From assembly GCF_001297065.1 (NCBI RefSeq), contig NZ_LHOX01000011.1, positions 124,001 through 188,000 of the forward strand: a stretch of DNA of 64,000 nucleotides. The letters are read 5' to 3'. The notes below the pieces were generated by a model. The model did not search any database and had not been told where the DNA came from. It saw nothing but the letters and a program-made list of their open reading frames with translations. The position numbers were made by a program, and so were the translations under genes. The stretch is from Enterococcus sp. RIT-PI-f. Lineage in GTDB: Bacteria > Bacillota > Bacilli > Lactobacillales > Enterococcaceae. This document shows, one piece after another, positions 37,280 to 46,676 of the stretch (position 1 is its first letter; each line of letters opens with the position of its first letter).

Positions 37280-37597
37280 ATGTTTGAAACATTTGATCAC
37301 GAACGCAGCCGCTACGCCTCGGGTGGCATCGTCCAAAGAATGCCTGGTGAGTTGATCGACAGTATTTGGATGATTATTGATCTGGATTTGAAAGGGGTTT
37401 TCCCGCTGACAAATTTATTGACCTTCGACGTTCAAAACAATCAAGGACGCGTCACACTACTCTTTTCACAACCACATTCTGAATTTGCCTTAGGGGTGGA
37501 TCTCCCCTATTTTTATGATGAATCGCTGCCGAAAAGCGTCTATGCCTATGATGATGGCCAACGACAAACGATTCTGCTGCCAAGTGAGACCCGTTAA
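37280..37597 (+). CDS. DUF960 family protein
   Basis: 105 residues; AAGGAGGG precedes the ATG. The sequence (SRYASGGI, FDVQNNQGRV, HSEFALGV) matches the DUF960 family of lactic acid bacteria and staphylococci. No membrane segment or signal peptide. Function unknown. It stands alone between two terminators. Confidence 0.85.
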   Translation: MFETFDHERSRYASGGIVQRMPGELIDSIWMIIDLDLKGVFPLTNLLTFDVQNNQGRVTLLFSQPHSEFALGVDLPYFYDESLPKSVYAYDDGQRQTILLPSETR

Positions 37598-37644
37598 GCA
37601 CCAAATCAGGCTTGGAACTCAAGGAATAACACCATCTATTTATT

Positions 37645-37681
37645 AAACTATCCTTTTCAAGAAGAGGATAGTTTTTTTTAT
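37645..37681 (+). terminator. Terminator of the DUF960 gene
   Basis: AACTATCC / GGATAGTT stem with a 12-base loop followed by T8. The rest of 37598-37848 is AT-rich and carries only the promoter region of the next gene. Confidence 0.8.
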
Positions 37682-37848
37682 TGGATTTATCATTCTTTTT
37701 TTATTGGAGAAACGGGCAAGAGCTTCTTTTTCGTTCCCCTGTATATTTATTTATTATATTTTACGAAGTATTCTATTTTAGATAGAAAAAACAGGCACAT
37801 TTCTACTACAATAATGACAAAACGTTAACTGTTAAGAGGTGATTGCGC

Positions 37849-38871
37849 TTGGACAAACTGTTAGAGAAAGAGATTATTCTCATGTGTCAGCTAGCGGCTG
37901 CCTTGTTGGAAGAAAATCCGCTACCTGTCAAAAAAGCAGCCGCTAGACAGCGGATATCTGATAAAACCGTGCGGCGTTTGATCGCTAGCCGGCCAAATGA
38001 ATCCGCTTTCTTCAATTTCCATATCACTACTGGAAAGATCAGGAGTGCCGATTTCAAAGCGTTGCTGAAAAAGCAGCCGGCATTCATCGCCGATTTATTG
38101 CATAAAAGCCAAAACTTAGCGCTTTTGATCCTATCTATGAAACAACCAGTGTTGACTTTCCCCATGCTTGGCAACGCTGCGTATATGAGTACAGCGACCC
38201 TTCATCGACGCTTTGTTTCCTTTGCCCAATTTCTCTCCCCTTATTTGATCGACATTGATCGTCGGACATATCCATTTGTTAAGGGCAATGAACGTCAGAT
38301 TCGTTTCCTGCTGTTCAAACTGACAACTTTTTTGCTGCCTTCTCTGTACGATTCTCCATCCAGGCTATATCAACATTTTTTTGATATCCATATCTTGCGC
38401 CAACAGGCAATTTACCCTTCGGCATCTTGTATCACTGTGGAGGAAATTAGGCCTAGGTGCTTTGTGCCGGATTATTATTTGACCACTGACGCTGCCTATC
38501 TTTTTTTATGGAAACAACTTTTGGCCCAAGAACCCTTCTTTGTCCCGACCCCTGATGCAACATTGATCCGCCGAATCGTTGATTCCGTTCTTCAAGATCA
38601 TGTTGATTCGCCTTTGGCAGACAGTTTATCCCAAATATACCAAATCCATTTAGTATGTGCTTTGCTTGAGGGCAATATTTTTGTCTTTCAACCAGCGCTT
38701 CTTTCACTTTCAGAAACAACGGTACAATTGATTCAAAGTTTCTTATTGCAACTGCCCCACTATGAAAAATTACTAAAAAAGCATCCCGAATTACCTTTGC
38801 TTTACGAATGTATCTGGCACAAACAATCCATCTTTCAGCCTATGCTGACGATAAAAAAACACACCACCTAG
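37849..38871 (+). CDS. Mga-type helix-turn-helix regulator
   Basis: 340 residues from the TTG at 37849 with AAGAGGTGA upstream; an in-frame TTG at 37843 is too close to the site. An N-terminal HTH (about 25-50: PVKKAAARQRISDKTVRRLI) and a second Mga-like HTH block near 105-130 (MLGNAAYMSTATLHRRF) are visible. The rest is a helical region like the Mga/AtxA family, but the PRD and EIIB-like parts of full Mga (about 500 aa) are missing, so it is a short member. It is beside metQ but not co-transcribed. Targets unknown. Confidence 0.75.
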   Translation: MDKLLEKEIILMCQLAAALLEENPLPVKKAAARQRISDKTVRRLIASRPNESAFFNFHITTGKIRSADFKALLKKQPAFIADLLHKSQNLALLILSMKQPVLTFPMLGNAAYMSTATLHRRFVSFAQFLSPYLIDIDRRTYPFVKGNERQIRFLLFKLTTFLLPSLYDSPSRLYQHFFDIHILRQQAIYPSASCITVEEIRPRCFVPDYYLTTDAAYLFLWKQLLAQEPFFVPTPDATLIRRIVDSVLQDHVDSPLADSLSQIYQIHLVCALLEGNIFVFQPALLSLSETTVQLIQSFLLQLPHYEKLLKKHPELPLLYECIWHKQSIFQPMLTIKKHTT

Positions 38872-38895
38872 TAAAAGAAACTAGTGTGATGTGTT
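38853..38895 (-). terminator. Terminator of metNIQ
   Basis: Minus-strand hairpin with CTAG/CTAG core and ACACATCACA / GGTGGTGTGT flanks, followed by T7. It overlaps the stop of the Mga-like gene. Confidence 0.75.
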
Positions 38896-38912
38896 CAACG
38901 ATCTATGCTGGA

Positions 38913-39770
38913 TTATTGCGCATCCGCATCAACGATTTTGACAGAACCTTGCCATTCTTGATCAACAAAGTCTTTGATTTCGTCAGAGTGCAGTACTTCG
39001 ACCAATTTTTTGATTTTATCGGTATTTTCATCGCCTTTGCGTACTGCGATCACGTTCACGTAAGGTGAATTGTCTGCTTCTAATAAGACAGAATCATCAA
39101 CTGGATTCAAGTCGATACCAAAAGCAAAGTTTGCATTGATCGCCACTAAGTCTGCTTCATCATTTTGATAAGCAGTTGCCAATAATGAAGGGTCGATGTC
39201 ATGTTTGAATTCTAAGTTCTTAGGGTTTTCCGCAATATCATCGAAAGTCGCTGTTTCCGTATCCACACCGTCTTTCAATGTGATCAAATCAGCATCTTGT
39301 AAGATCGTCAAGATCCGACCCCAGTCAGATTCAGAATTAGATGTAATAACGGTCGCACCGTCTGCCAAATCAGCAATATCATCGATACGTTGAGAATATA
39401 GACCCATTGGTTCGATGTGGATCGCGCCTGCATTGACAAAATCATACCCATTGTCTGCGATTTGCTTGTTCAAGTAAGGAATGTGTTGGAAATAGTTGGC
39501 ATCAATGTCCCCATTTTCCAAAGCTTTGTTCGGTAAAATATAGTCATCAAACGTTTGGATCTCAAGATCAATTCCTTCTTCAGCCAATAATGGTTTGGCT
39601 TGTTCTAGAATTTCAGCATGCGGTGTTACAGAAGCACCTACAACTAATTTGGTATTTTCTCCGCTGCTGGCTGTCGTTGAATCAGAACTGCTTGAATTTG
39701 ATCCTGTGCCGCACGCGGCCAATGCTGCTGTTAACAAAACTGTTGTTGCAAAACCTAAAATCTTTTTCAT
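38913..39770 (-). CDS. metQ: Methionine-binding lipoprotein
   Basis: 285 residues, NlpA/MetQ family. Signal peptide with lipobox ALAAC (Cys near 20), Ser-rich linker, then the ligand domain with GASVTPHAEIL, DANYFQHIPYLN and the VIAVRKGDEN motif. It captures methionine for MetNI. Last gene of the metNIQ operon; GGAGG precedes the ATG. Confidence 0.95.
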   Translation of the reverse strand: MKKILGFATTVLLTAALAACGTGSNSSSSDSTTASSGENTKLVVGASVTPHAEILEQAKPLLAEEGIDLEIQTFDDYILPNKALENGDIDANYFQHIPYLNKQIADNGYDFVNAGAIHIEPMGLYSQRIDDIADLADGATVITSNSESDWGRILTILQDADLITLKDGVDTETATFDDIAENPKNLEFKHDIDPSLLATAYQNDEADLVAINANFAFGIDLNPVDDSVLLEADNSPYVNVIAVRKGDENTDKIKKLVEVLHSDEIKDFVDQEWQGSVKIVDADAQ

Positions 39771-39822
39771 TTTTATTTCCTCCCATATTCTCCACTTTTA
39801 ATCTTGGTCCATCTTCCTTATT

Positions 39823-40512
39823 TTACCGTTTGTCGGTGGCTTTGGCTAAGAAGTCGCCTAAGCCTTGTAAAATAAATACGATGAGTAAAATAATCACTGT
39901 TGCGACGAGCGTCACAGTGTAATTTCCACGTTGAAATCCTTCTTGCCAGGCCAGTGAACCTAGGCCACCGGCACCAATTGCCCCCGCCATTGCGGTATAG
40001 CCGATCATTGAGATCGTTGTTACGGTGATCCCTGAGATCAATGCCGGTACACTTTCAGGAATCACGATTTTGTAAATGATTTCCCAATAACTAGCGCCCA
40101 TTGCTTCCGCAGCTTCGATCACGCCAGGACTAACTTCACGAAAGGCGATTTCAACCATCCGTGCGTAAAACGGCGCTGCAGATAATACCAACGCAGGAAT
40201 CGCTGCTTTTGCCCCTAAGAAAGAACCGACTAATAATGTCGTAAAGGGAATGATCAAGACCATCAAAATCATAAATGGTGTTGAGCGGAACGCGTTACTG
40301 ACGATCGATACGATGTTATAAGCAACACTTGCACCTGTGGTAGACTTGCGCCCTAAAGAGTATAACGCCAATCCCAATAGTAAACCGATAATAATCACTA
40401 AAACCATCGAAAAGAACGTCATAAACAAGGTGTCGATCGTTGCTTGCTGCATATTGCCCCAATCAATTTGCTCAAAGTTCAAATAGGTTTCTGAAAATGA
40501 TTTATTTCCCAT
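39823..40512 (-). CDS. metI: Methionine ABC transporter permease
   Basis: 229 residues with five predicted helices and the EAA loop (EAAEAMGASYWEIIYKIVIPE). ATG at 40512 with GGAGGTGAT upstream, overlapping the metN stop by 11 bases. Forms the methionine channel with MetN as its motor. Confidence 0.95.
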   Translation of the reverse strand: MGNKSFSETYLNFEQIDWGNMQQATIDTLFMTFFSMVLVIIIGLLLGLALYSLGRKSTTGASVAYNIVSIVSNAFRSTPFMILMVLIIPFTTLLVGSFLGAKAAIPALVLSAAPFYARMVEIAFREVSPGVIEAAEAMGASYWEIIYKIVIPESVPALISGITVTTISMIGYTAMAGAIGAGGLGSLAWQEGFQRGNYTVTLVATVIILLIVFILQGLGDFLAKATDKR

Positions 40513-41539
40513 GTTCGATCACCTCCACAGCGACTTGTTGTGCGCCGAAGAATGCGACCGCTTGGTCGATCTCCTTCGTATCGCCTGTCAATAAAACAGT
40601 CAACGCCCCGAAAGAGCCTTCGTTGGTTTGCTGGATCTTGCCATAGACGACATTCACATCGATTTTAAATTGGCGAATCGCTTGTGAGATCACTGGTTCA
40701 TTGGCGTTGTCCTGGGTAAAGGTCAATGTTACTAATCTACCGTGGGGATTTTCTCGCAAGAACGCTTGTCGCAGCTCTTCGGGATCTTCTTCTGGTTCAA
40801 GATCCTGCTGAACAAACCGTTTGGTCACTGCTTGTTGCGGATTGCTGAAAACCGCTTGAACCGATCCTTCTTCAACGATTTTCCCTAGCTCCATCACAGC
40901 AACTTTATTGCAAATCTTACGGATCACATTCATTTCGTGGGTAATCAAAACGATTGTCAAATGTAATTTCTTATTGATAGATAAGAGCAATTCCAAGACC
41001 TCTTCTGTGGTCTGAGGATCCAAAGCACTCGTTGCTTCGTCACACAACAAGATTTCAGGGTCATTGGCTAAAGCCCGGGCAATGCCGACCCGTTGTTTTT
41101 GTCCACCAGATAATTGGGCTGGATAGGCATCTTCCCGACCTTCTAAGCCCACCAACTGCACCAATTCTTTGGCCTTTTGGCGGCGTTGTGCTTTTTTGAC
41201 ACCCGCCAACTCTAACGGCAACTCAATGTTCTGGATCACTGTGCGAGACCATAGCAAGTTGAAATGCTGAAAGATCATCCCGATCTTTTTGCGAAAATTG
41301 CGTAATTCTTTGTTTTTTAATGCCAAGATATTTTGACCATTGATCACGACATCGCCATCGGTTGGCAATTCAAGTCCATTCAGCAATCGTACCAAGGTAC
41401 TTTTTCCTGCGCCTGAGTAGCCGACGATCCCATAAATATCCCCTTTTTCGACTTGCAATGATACATCATTGACCGCGTGAACAGCTGTTTTCTTTTGGGC
41501 ATATGATTTCTTCACATGTGTTAATTCGATTAGTGCCAT
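40502..41539 (-). CDS. metN: Methionine ABC transporter ATP-binding protein
   Basis: 345 residues: Walker A GYSGAGKST, signature LSGGQKQR, Walker B ILLCDEATSALD, and a C-terminal NIL (ACT-like) domain from about 265 to 345 that lets methionine inhibit transport. First gene of metNIQ, about 40 bp after the T-box terminator. Confidence 0.96.
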   Translation of the reverse strand: MALIELTHVKKSYAQKKTAVHAVNDVSLQVEKGDIYGIVGYSGAGKSTLVRLLNGLELPTDGDVVINGQNILALKNKELRNFRKKIGMIFQHFNLLWSRTVIQNIELPLELAGVKKAQRRQKAKELVQLVGLEGREDAYPAQLSGGQKQRVGIARALANDPEILLCDEATSALDPQTTEEVLELLLSINKKLHLTIVLITHEMNVIRKICNKVAVMELGKIVEEGSVQAVFSNPQQAVTKRFVQQDLEPEEDPEELRQAFLRENPHGRLVTLTFTQDNANEPVISQAIRQFKIDVNVVYGKIQQTNEGSFGALTVLLTGDTKEIDQAVAFFGAQQVAVEVIEHGK

Positions 41540-41574
41540 TGTACTCCCATCTTTCTTTTGCTTTAGGCGGCTGC

Positions 41575-41868
41575 ATACAAAAAAGCTTCCGTCCTTTGTA
41601 CATTATACTGTTACAAAGGACGAAAGCACAACTTCCGCGTTACCACCTTGATTTGTTGTTGACTCGCATCAACAACCTCGTTCAGTACTTGAATTGCTTC
41701 GCATACTGCTGCACGATAACGGGTGCTTCCCGTGATAGGCTCATACAAACTCACCTATCCTGCTCAAAGACCATCTTCCACCGTTTCTTCATCGCCTATT
41801 TGCACCGAACAAGGCTCTCTGTATATGTCAAAAGGATGTACTCTTCTTTTCAAAGCATTCATTTATTG
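41575..41868 (-). promoter_or_regulatory. T-box leader (methionine tRNA-sensing) of metNIQ
   Basis: Minus-strand leader of about 290 nt. The T-box AAGGTGGTAACGCGG is at 41649-41635 (UGGU pairs with the tRNA end ACCA), followed by a 14-bp terminator stem with T6 (41628-41579). At the base of stem I TGCT..AAAGA pairs with TCTTT..AGCA, enclosing AGAGTA on one side and GGAAG-ATG-G on the other, so the specifier codon is AUG (41774-41772). Uncharged tRNA-Met would switch on methionine uptake. Confidence 0.9.
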
Positions 41869-41873
41869 AGCAA

Positions 41874-41902
41874 ATTATAGCAACGTCTCATGGTCCTGTC
41901 AA
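41874..41902 (-). promoter_or_regulatory. Promoter of the metNIQ T-box unit
   Basis: TTGACA (41902-41897), 17-bp spacer, TATAAT (41879-41874): both hexamers match consensus. Confidence 0.85.
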
Positions 41903-41941
41903 TTCTTTTTGTAAAAAAACTAGTTATTTGTAAAGACCTGT

Positions 41942-42280
41942 TTAGAGGGCATCGAATTGACTCGGATCGACATCTTTGAAACTAACTAACCAAGCATTCA
42001 TCTCGTCTTCATCGTTTAAGATATCGATAGATTGGTCGATTTTTTCGTTGATAGAAGAAATCACCCCTGTGATCGGACTTGTAAATTCACTGACTGCTTT
42101 TTCGGCTTCTAATTCAACCAATGTATCTCCTTGTTGCAACGCAGTACCAACTTTTTGGATTGAAGCAAAAGTGATTGCACCTAGTTCTTCTTGGGCTTCT
42201 TTGGTCAAACCAACGCAATATTCTTTGCCATTAAACAAAATCCACAAATTGTCTTTTTTTCTTAAACATCTTTTTTCCAT
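41942..42280 (-). CDS. gcvH: Glycine cleavage H-like lipoyl carrier protein
   Basis: 112 residues with the H-protein/lipoyl fold. The lipoyl lysine would be K61 in LEAEKAVSEFTSP, corresponding to ESVKAASDVYSP of classical GcvH; the flanking residues differ. The ATG at 42280 overlaps the YusI-like stop by 19 bases, so translation may be coupled (AAGGAG is 13 bases away). The same gene pair occurs in Bacillus (yusI-gcvH). No gcvT or gcvP is visible here, so its job is more likely lipoyl relay to 2-oxoacid dehydrogenases. Confidence 0.85.
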   Translation of the reverse strand: MEKRCLRKKDNLWILFNGKEYCVGLTKEAQEELGAITFASIQKVGTALQQGDTLVELEAEKAVSEFTSPITGVISSINEKIDQSIDILNDEDEMNAWLVSFKDVDPSQFDAL

Positions 42281-42639
42281 GATTCTAGTAAAACTCCTTC
42301 ATATTCGTTTTCTTTAAACCCGTTGATCAAAAATCGTTCACCTGCTACAATCAATGGTCGCTTGATCAGCATCCCATCAGTCGCTAAAATCGCTGCTGCT
42401 TCGGCGATTGTCATTTGAGGTACCTTATCTTTTAGCCCCAACTCGCGGTATTTCATGCCGCTTGTGTTAAAGAACCGGCGCAAAGGCAACCCGCTCGTTT
42501 CGATCCACGTTTTTATCTGTGTTTCAGTTGGTGTATCTTGAACGATATCAATATGTTCAAATGCGACATCATTTCCTTCTAACCACGCTTGTGCTTTTTT
42601 ACAGGTCCCACATTTGGGATAGCAATATAATTCAACCAT
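42262..42639 (-). CDS. ArsC/Spx-family protein, YusI-like
   Basis: 125 residues from the ATG at 42639 (AAGGAG six bases upstream). Thioredoxin-like ArsC fold with CGTC (CxxC) near residue 10 and the KRPLIVAGERFLINGF motif. It lacks the RNA polymerase-binding Gly-Arg features expected of true Spx, and pairs with gcvH as in Bacillus yusI. Redox function unproven. Confidence 0.85.
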   Translation of the reverse strand: MVELYCYPKCGTCKKAQAWLEGNDVAFEHIDIVQDTPTETQIKTWIETSGLPLRRFFNTSGMKYRELGLKDKVPQMTIAEAAAILATDGMLIKRPLIVAGERFLINGFKENEYEGVLLESWKKDV

Positions 42640-42649
42640 CACATACTCC

Positions 42650-43831
42650 TTATAACGTTTTAGGTGCGGTTTCTGCTTGATACCGCATGGATAAAATCAA
42701 CCCAATCCCAATCATATTACTTAATAGTGCGGAACCACCTTGACTGATAAACGGCAAAGGAATCCCTGTTAACGGCAATAGACCGATATTGGCACCAATG
42801 TTTTCAAATACATGGAAAAGAATCATCATAATGATCCCCGTCGCCAAATAGGCATAAAATTCATTATTCGTATCAAAACAGATGCGAATCATGCGATAAA
42901 TCAAAATAAAATAGAGCAAAATCACAAAGGCGCTCCCCACAAAGCCAAAGTTTTCTCCAATAACGGAGAAAATCATATCTGATTCTCGCACGGGCACATA
43001 GACATCACTGACATTGAACCCTTTACCAAACATGCCGCCAGAGCCGATAGCCATCAACGCATACGCCAACTGAAAGGATTGTCCTTGTGTATCATGGAAA
43101 GGATCCAGCCAAGAATCGATCCGGGCAAATTGGTATTCTTTGAAAATCCCAGTATTATACAACAACTCTCGCCCCGTATCTGTCGTCACAAGAAAAATCG
43201 TTCCTCCACCAATCAAGACAAAAGCTGCGATCACCGGGACCACGATCCGCCAGGAAATCCCTGACATCAAGAAGACCCCGCCAAAGATTGCTAGAAAGAC
43301 CAGCATGGTACCAAAATCGTTTTGCAAAGTGATCAGTATAAGGACGGGAATCGTGACTGCCAACATTTTAGCAATCAGCAAGCCGTCGCTTTTCAGCGTA
43401 CGTTCGCGATTTTGCACATTGTGCCTCGTCACAACCAGCGCCAACATCATAATAAAGGCGATCTTCATCAATTCCGACGGCTGCAAGGTAAAGGAGCCAA
43501 AGCGGAACCAGTTTTTCGATCCTGTGGAAGCTTCCATGGCTGGATCATAAAACTTGACCAGCGCCAACATAACTACAAGCCCTGCGCCATATATATATGG
43601 GGTCAATTTCCAAAGCCATTTTGATTTGATATGCATAATAATAATGATCGCTACGATCCCCAACACATACCACAAAGCCTGGAAGCCTAAGATCCGCCAT
43701 ACCGACGGATTGCTGGGGTCATGGGTCAACGCTACATAAAGCGAAGCCACCCCAATCAGACATAATAAAAATACGGGTAAAATCACACCGTAGTCAATTC
43801 GATTGTCACTCTTTTTTCGTGTATTTTCCAT
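42650..43831 (-). CDS. rodA: SEDS peptidoglycan polymerase, RodA type
   Basis: 393 residues from the ATG at 43831 (GAGAG upstream). The ATG at 43864 overlaps the -10 TATAAT and is unlikely. About ten membrane helices and SEDS motifs: NWFRFGSFTLQPSELMK, the QNDFGTM catalytic-region aspartate, GGSALLSNM at the end. It polymerises glycan strands from lipid II for side-wall growth, usually with a class B PBP that is not encoded here. Assignment to RodA over FtsW is by overall similarity. Confidence 0.9.
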   Translation of the reverse strand: MENTRKKSDNRIDYGVILPVFLLCLIGVASLYVALTHDPSNPSVWRILGFQALWYVLGIVAIIIIMHIKSKWLWKLTPYIYGAGLVVMLALVKFYDPAMEASTGSKNWFRFGSFTLQPSELMKIAFIMMLALVVTRHNVQNRERTLKSDGLLIAKMLAVTIPVLILITLQNDFGTMLVFLAIFGGVFLMSGISWRIVVPVIAAFVLIGGGTIFLVTTDTGRELLYNTGIFKEYQFARIDSWLDPFHDTQGQSFQLAYALMAIGSGGMFGKGFNVSDVYVPVRESDMIFSVIGENFGFVGSAFVILLYFILIYRMIRICFDTNNEFYAYLATGIIMMILFHVFENIGANIGLLPLTGIPLPFISQGGSALLSNMIGIGLILSMRYQAETAPKTL

Positions 43832-43997
43832 GCCCACACTCTCTTCTGTAGAATCTTTATCCATTATAGTGATGTTTGCCTAGAAAAGAAAGGATTCTCC
43901 GTCCGCATTCATAAAAAATTTAGAAACTTTAATGATTTTCATGAAAGGAAGGATTAATGATATTTTTCGGCTGCTGTATCCGTATACGCCCATCAAA

Positions 43998-44046
43998 CAA
44001 AAAAAGACCATTACCCTCTGTTTAAAGAGAAGATAATCGTCTTTTC
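43998..44046 (-). terminator. Terminator after tRNA-Thr
   Basis: AAGACGATTATCTTCTCT and AGAGGGTAATGGTCTT form an interrupted stem; T7 follows on the minus strand. Confidence 0.7.
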
Positions 44047-44050
44047 AATA

Positions 44051-44123
44051 TGCCAGCTGCAGGATTCGAACCTGTGACCTACGCGTTACGAGTGCGTTGC
44101 TCTACCAACTGAGCTAAGCTGGC
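44051..44123 (-). tRNA. tRNA-Thr (anticodon CGT)
   Basis: 73 nt. Acceptor GCCAGCT/AGCTGGC, D arm GCTCAGTTGGTAGAGC, anticodon loop CTCGTAA (CGT, reads ACG), T arm with GTTCGAATC, discriminator A. CCA is not encoded. One A-C mismatch closes the anticodon stem. Confidence 0.95.
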
Positions 44124-44247
44124 AACTAACACAAAGACGATTATAGGTAATAACACTCGTTTTGTAAAGAGGTTTGGGGAGAAAAATTCCAATTGCTGAA
44201 AATTTTCAAAAAATATGTTATAATGAAAGTATCAAGGAGGTTTTTAC

Positions 44248-44484
44248 ATGGCTACATTTGGTAAATTTGAAACAACGATTGTCCCGTCACAAGAAGGTTC
44301 AACATTTGAGGTCGCCACTCCTGTCACGTTCACGATCCATGGTATCCAGCAAACGGGTACGATCACGAAACAGTTAAAAAATTCCGCTGTCGTTGAACTA
44401 AACGAAACTGCGGACAACCAAAAATTAGTGACCCAAAGCAATGGTGTCCTGATCATCAACTACAAACAGTTAACCAAAATCTAA
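44248..44484 (+). CDS. DUF2187-like small protein
   Basis: 78 residues; AAGGAGG precedes the ATG, and TGTTATAAT (extended -10) is 24 bp before it. The FTIHGIQQTGTITKQLKNSAVVEL core looks like the SH3-type DUF2187 family of Firmicutes. Function unknown. It is convergent with upp across a shared terminator. Confidence 0.75.
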   Translation: MATFGKFETTIVPSQEGSTFEVATPVTFTIHGIQQTGTITKQLKNSAVVELNETADNQKLVTQSNGVLIINYKQLTKI

Positions 44485-44509
44485 CTTTACTGAGCCGTAC
44501 TCAGCATCA

Positions 44510-44548
44510 AAAAAAGGGAAAATCTTGAAGATTTTCCCTTTTTTATTT
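44510..44548. terminator. Bidirectional terminator between DUF2187 gene and upp
   Basis: AAGGGAAAATCTT and AAGATTTTCCCTT with a two-base centre, A/T runs on both sides. It overlaps the last bases of upp. Confidence 0.85.
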
Positions 44549-45176
44549 ATTTTGTGCCGAACAAGCGGTCACCAGCATCGCCCAATCCAGGGACGATATA
44601 GCCATTTTCATTCAAGCGTTCATCTAAGCTTGCTGTATAGATATCTACATCTGGATGTGCATCCTGTAAAGCTTTGACCCCTTCTGGTGCTGCAACTAGG
44701 CACACAAATTTCATATTTGACGCACCGCGTTTTTTCAGGGCATCGATTGCCATGATCGCTGAACCGCCAGTTGCTAACATTGGATCAACAATAAACAATT
44801 GGCGTTCATCGATATCCTCAGGCAATTTCACGAAGTATTCGTGAGGTTCCAATGTTTCTTCATCACGGTACATACCGATATGTCCCACTTTCGCTGCTGG
44901 GATCAATTCCAAAATACCATCTACCATGCCTAAGCCGGCACGCAAGATCGGTACGATCGCAACTTTTTTACCAGATAAGGTTTTTTGTGTTGATTCTTCG
45001 ATCGGTGTTTCGATCACTAAATCCTCTAGCGGCATATCTCGTGACACTTCGTATGCCATCAACATCGCGATTTCATCGACTACTTCTCTAAAAACTTTGG
45101 TTCCACAGTTCTTGTCGCGGATCATCGTCAATTTGTGTTGGATCAGCGGGTGATCGATTACTTGAAATTTACCCAT
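44547..45176 (-). CDS. upp: Uracil phosphoribosyltransferase
   Basis: Converts uracil and PRPP to UMP for salvage. 209 residues, the family's normal length, with the PRPP loop [14 protein letters not shown] near residue 130 and the C-terminal uracil site [32 protein letters not shown] precedes the ATG. It follows glyA and sua5, as in other Firmicutes. Confidence 0.96.
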   Translation of the reverse strand: MGKFQVIDHPLIQHKLTMIRDKNCGTKVFREVVDEIAMLMAYEVSRDMPLEDLVIETPIEESTQKTLSGKKVAIVPILRAGLGMVDGILELIPAAKVGHIGMYRDEETLEPHEYFVKLPEDIDERQLFIVDPMLATGGSAIMAIDALKKRGASNMKFVCLVAAPEGVKALQDAHPDVDIYTASLDERLNENGYIVPGLGDAGDRLFGTK

Positions 45177-45291
45177 TTTAAAAAATCTCCTTTGGTTTTT
45201 CTTTTATTTTAAAGCATATTGTCCTTTGATACAACCTTGCACTTTTTTTGCAAGGTGATTCCCTCAAAAAAAAGGATTGTGCCAGATTTTT

Positions 45292-45324
45292 TGCAGACAC
45301 CTCCTCATATATACGAGGGGTGTC
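45292..45324 (-). terminator. Terminator of glyA
   Basis: GACACCCCTC / GAGGAGGTGTC arms around ATATATA; a further small CCTTGC/GCAAGG hairpin is at 45235-45255 before upp. Confidence 0.6.
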
Positions 45325-45354
45325 TTGGCAATCATCTGTCACAGTCCTATTCTG

Positions 45355-46596
45355 TTAGTTTTGATAAAGCGGATATTTGTCGGTCAATTCTTTGACTTGG
45401 GCTTTGACTTCCGCCACTGTTGCTTCATCATTTGGTTTTTCCAATACTTTGACGATCAGCTTCGCCACTTCCACAGCATCCTCTTCTTTAAATCCGCGAC
45501 TCGTGATTGCTGGCGTACCTACTCGAATACCGCTGGTTTTGAAAGGACTCAATGATTCGAAGGGAATCGAATTTTTGTTGACAGTGATATTGACTTGATC
45601 CAGCAATGCTTCTGCTTCTTTGCCGTTCAATTCAAAACCACGGACATCGATCAACAATAAATGATTGTCTGTCGCGCCTGAAACCAATCGGGCTTGCGGT
45701 GCTTGATTGAAGACTTTGGCCATTGCTTGGGCATTTTTGATCACTTGCTCAGAATACGCTTTGAAGTTATCTTCTTGCGCTTCTTTGAAAGCAACTGCTT
45801 TGCCGGCAATCACATGTTCCAATGGGCCGCCTTGAATCCCTGGGAAAACAGCACTATTGATTTTTTTGGCCAACGCTTCGTCATTGGTCAAAATCAAACC
45901 GCCGCGTGGTCCCCGTAAGGTCTTGTGGGTGGTTGAAGTGGTGATGTCTGCATATGGCACTGGATTTGGATGAAGACCTGCTGCTACCAGACCCGCGATA
46001 TGCGCCATGTCCACCATCAATTTGGCACCAACTTCATCAGCGATCTCGCGGAATTTTGCAAAATCGATCGTTCGGGAATATGCACTAGCACCAGCAACGA
46101 TCAACTTAGGTTGATGCTTGCGGGCTAAAATTCGAACGACATTGTAGTCGATGACTTCAGTGGCAGGATCAACGCCATAACTGACGAAATGATAGGTCTT
46201 ACCGCTGAAATTCACTGGTGAACCGTGGGTCAAATGACCACCAGCGGATAGATCCATTCCTAAAACCGTATCACCGGCTTCGATCAACGCTAGATAAGCA
46301 GCCGTATTGGCTTGTGATCCTGAATGTGGCTGCACATTGGCATATGCTGCACCAAAAATTGCTTTCGCACGTTCAATCGCTAAATTTTCTACAACATCAA
46401 CAAATTCGCAACCACCATAGTAGCGACGCCCAGGATACCCTTCAGCATATTTGTTGGTCAAAATACTGCCTTGAGCAGCCATTACGCCTTCAGAAACGAT
46501 ATTTTCTGACGCAATCAACTCCAAATTGTTTTGCTGACGATTTGCTTCTTGGTCGACCGCTTGCCACAACTCGGGATCAAACGTTTGATAGTCCAT
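45355..46596 (-). CDS. glyA: Serine hydroxymethyltransferase
   Basis: PLP enzyme interconverting serine and glycine with loading of tetrahydrofolate. 413 residues from the ATG at 46596 (AGGGGTG upstream); the ATG at 46653 has no site and would add 19 residues. PLP lysine in [15 protein letters not shown] near 226; N-terminal [11 protein letters not shown]. Sits between sua5 and upp. Confidence 0.96.
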   Translation of the reverse strand: MDYQTFDPELWQAVDQEANRQQNNLELIASENIVSEGVMAAQGSILTNKYAEGYPGRRYYGGCEFVDVVENLAIERAKAIFGAAYANVQPHSGSQANTAAYLALIEAGDTVLGMDLSAGGHLTHGSPVNFSGKTYHFVSYGVDPATEVIDYNVVRILARKHQPKLIVAGASAYSRTIDFAKFREIADEVGAKLMVDMAHIAGLVAAGLHPNPVPYADITTSTTHKTLRGPRGGLILTNDEALAKKINSAVFPGIQGGPLEHVIAGKAVAFKEAQEDNFKAYSEQVIKNAQAMAKVFNQAPQARLVSGATDNHLLLIDVRGFELNGKEAEALLDQVNITVNKNSIPFESLSPFKTSGIRVGTPAITSRGFKEEDAVEVAKLIVKVLEKPNDEATVAEVKAQVKELTDKYPLYQN

Positions 46597-46676
46597 GCTT
46601 ACAACACCCCTTAACCTTAATGGTTGCATTGTATCATATTTCCTAAAAGCCACCTATAACGAATGATCGATTTCCT

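Noticed and set aside
44193-44224. CodY box before the DUF2187 gene
   Set aside because: A 13/15 match exists (AATTTTCAAAAAATA) but lacks the central G, is in a very AT-rich promoter, and has no functional link.
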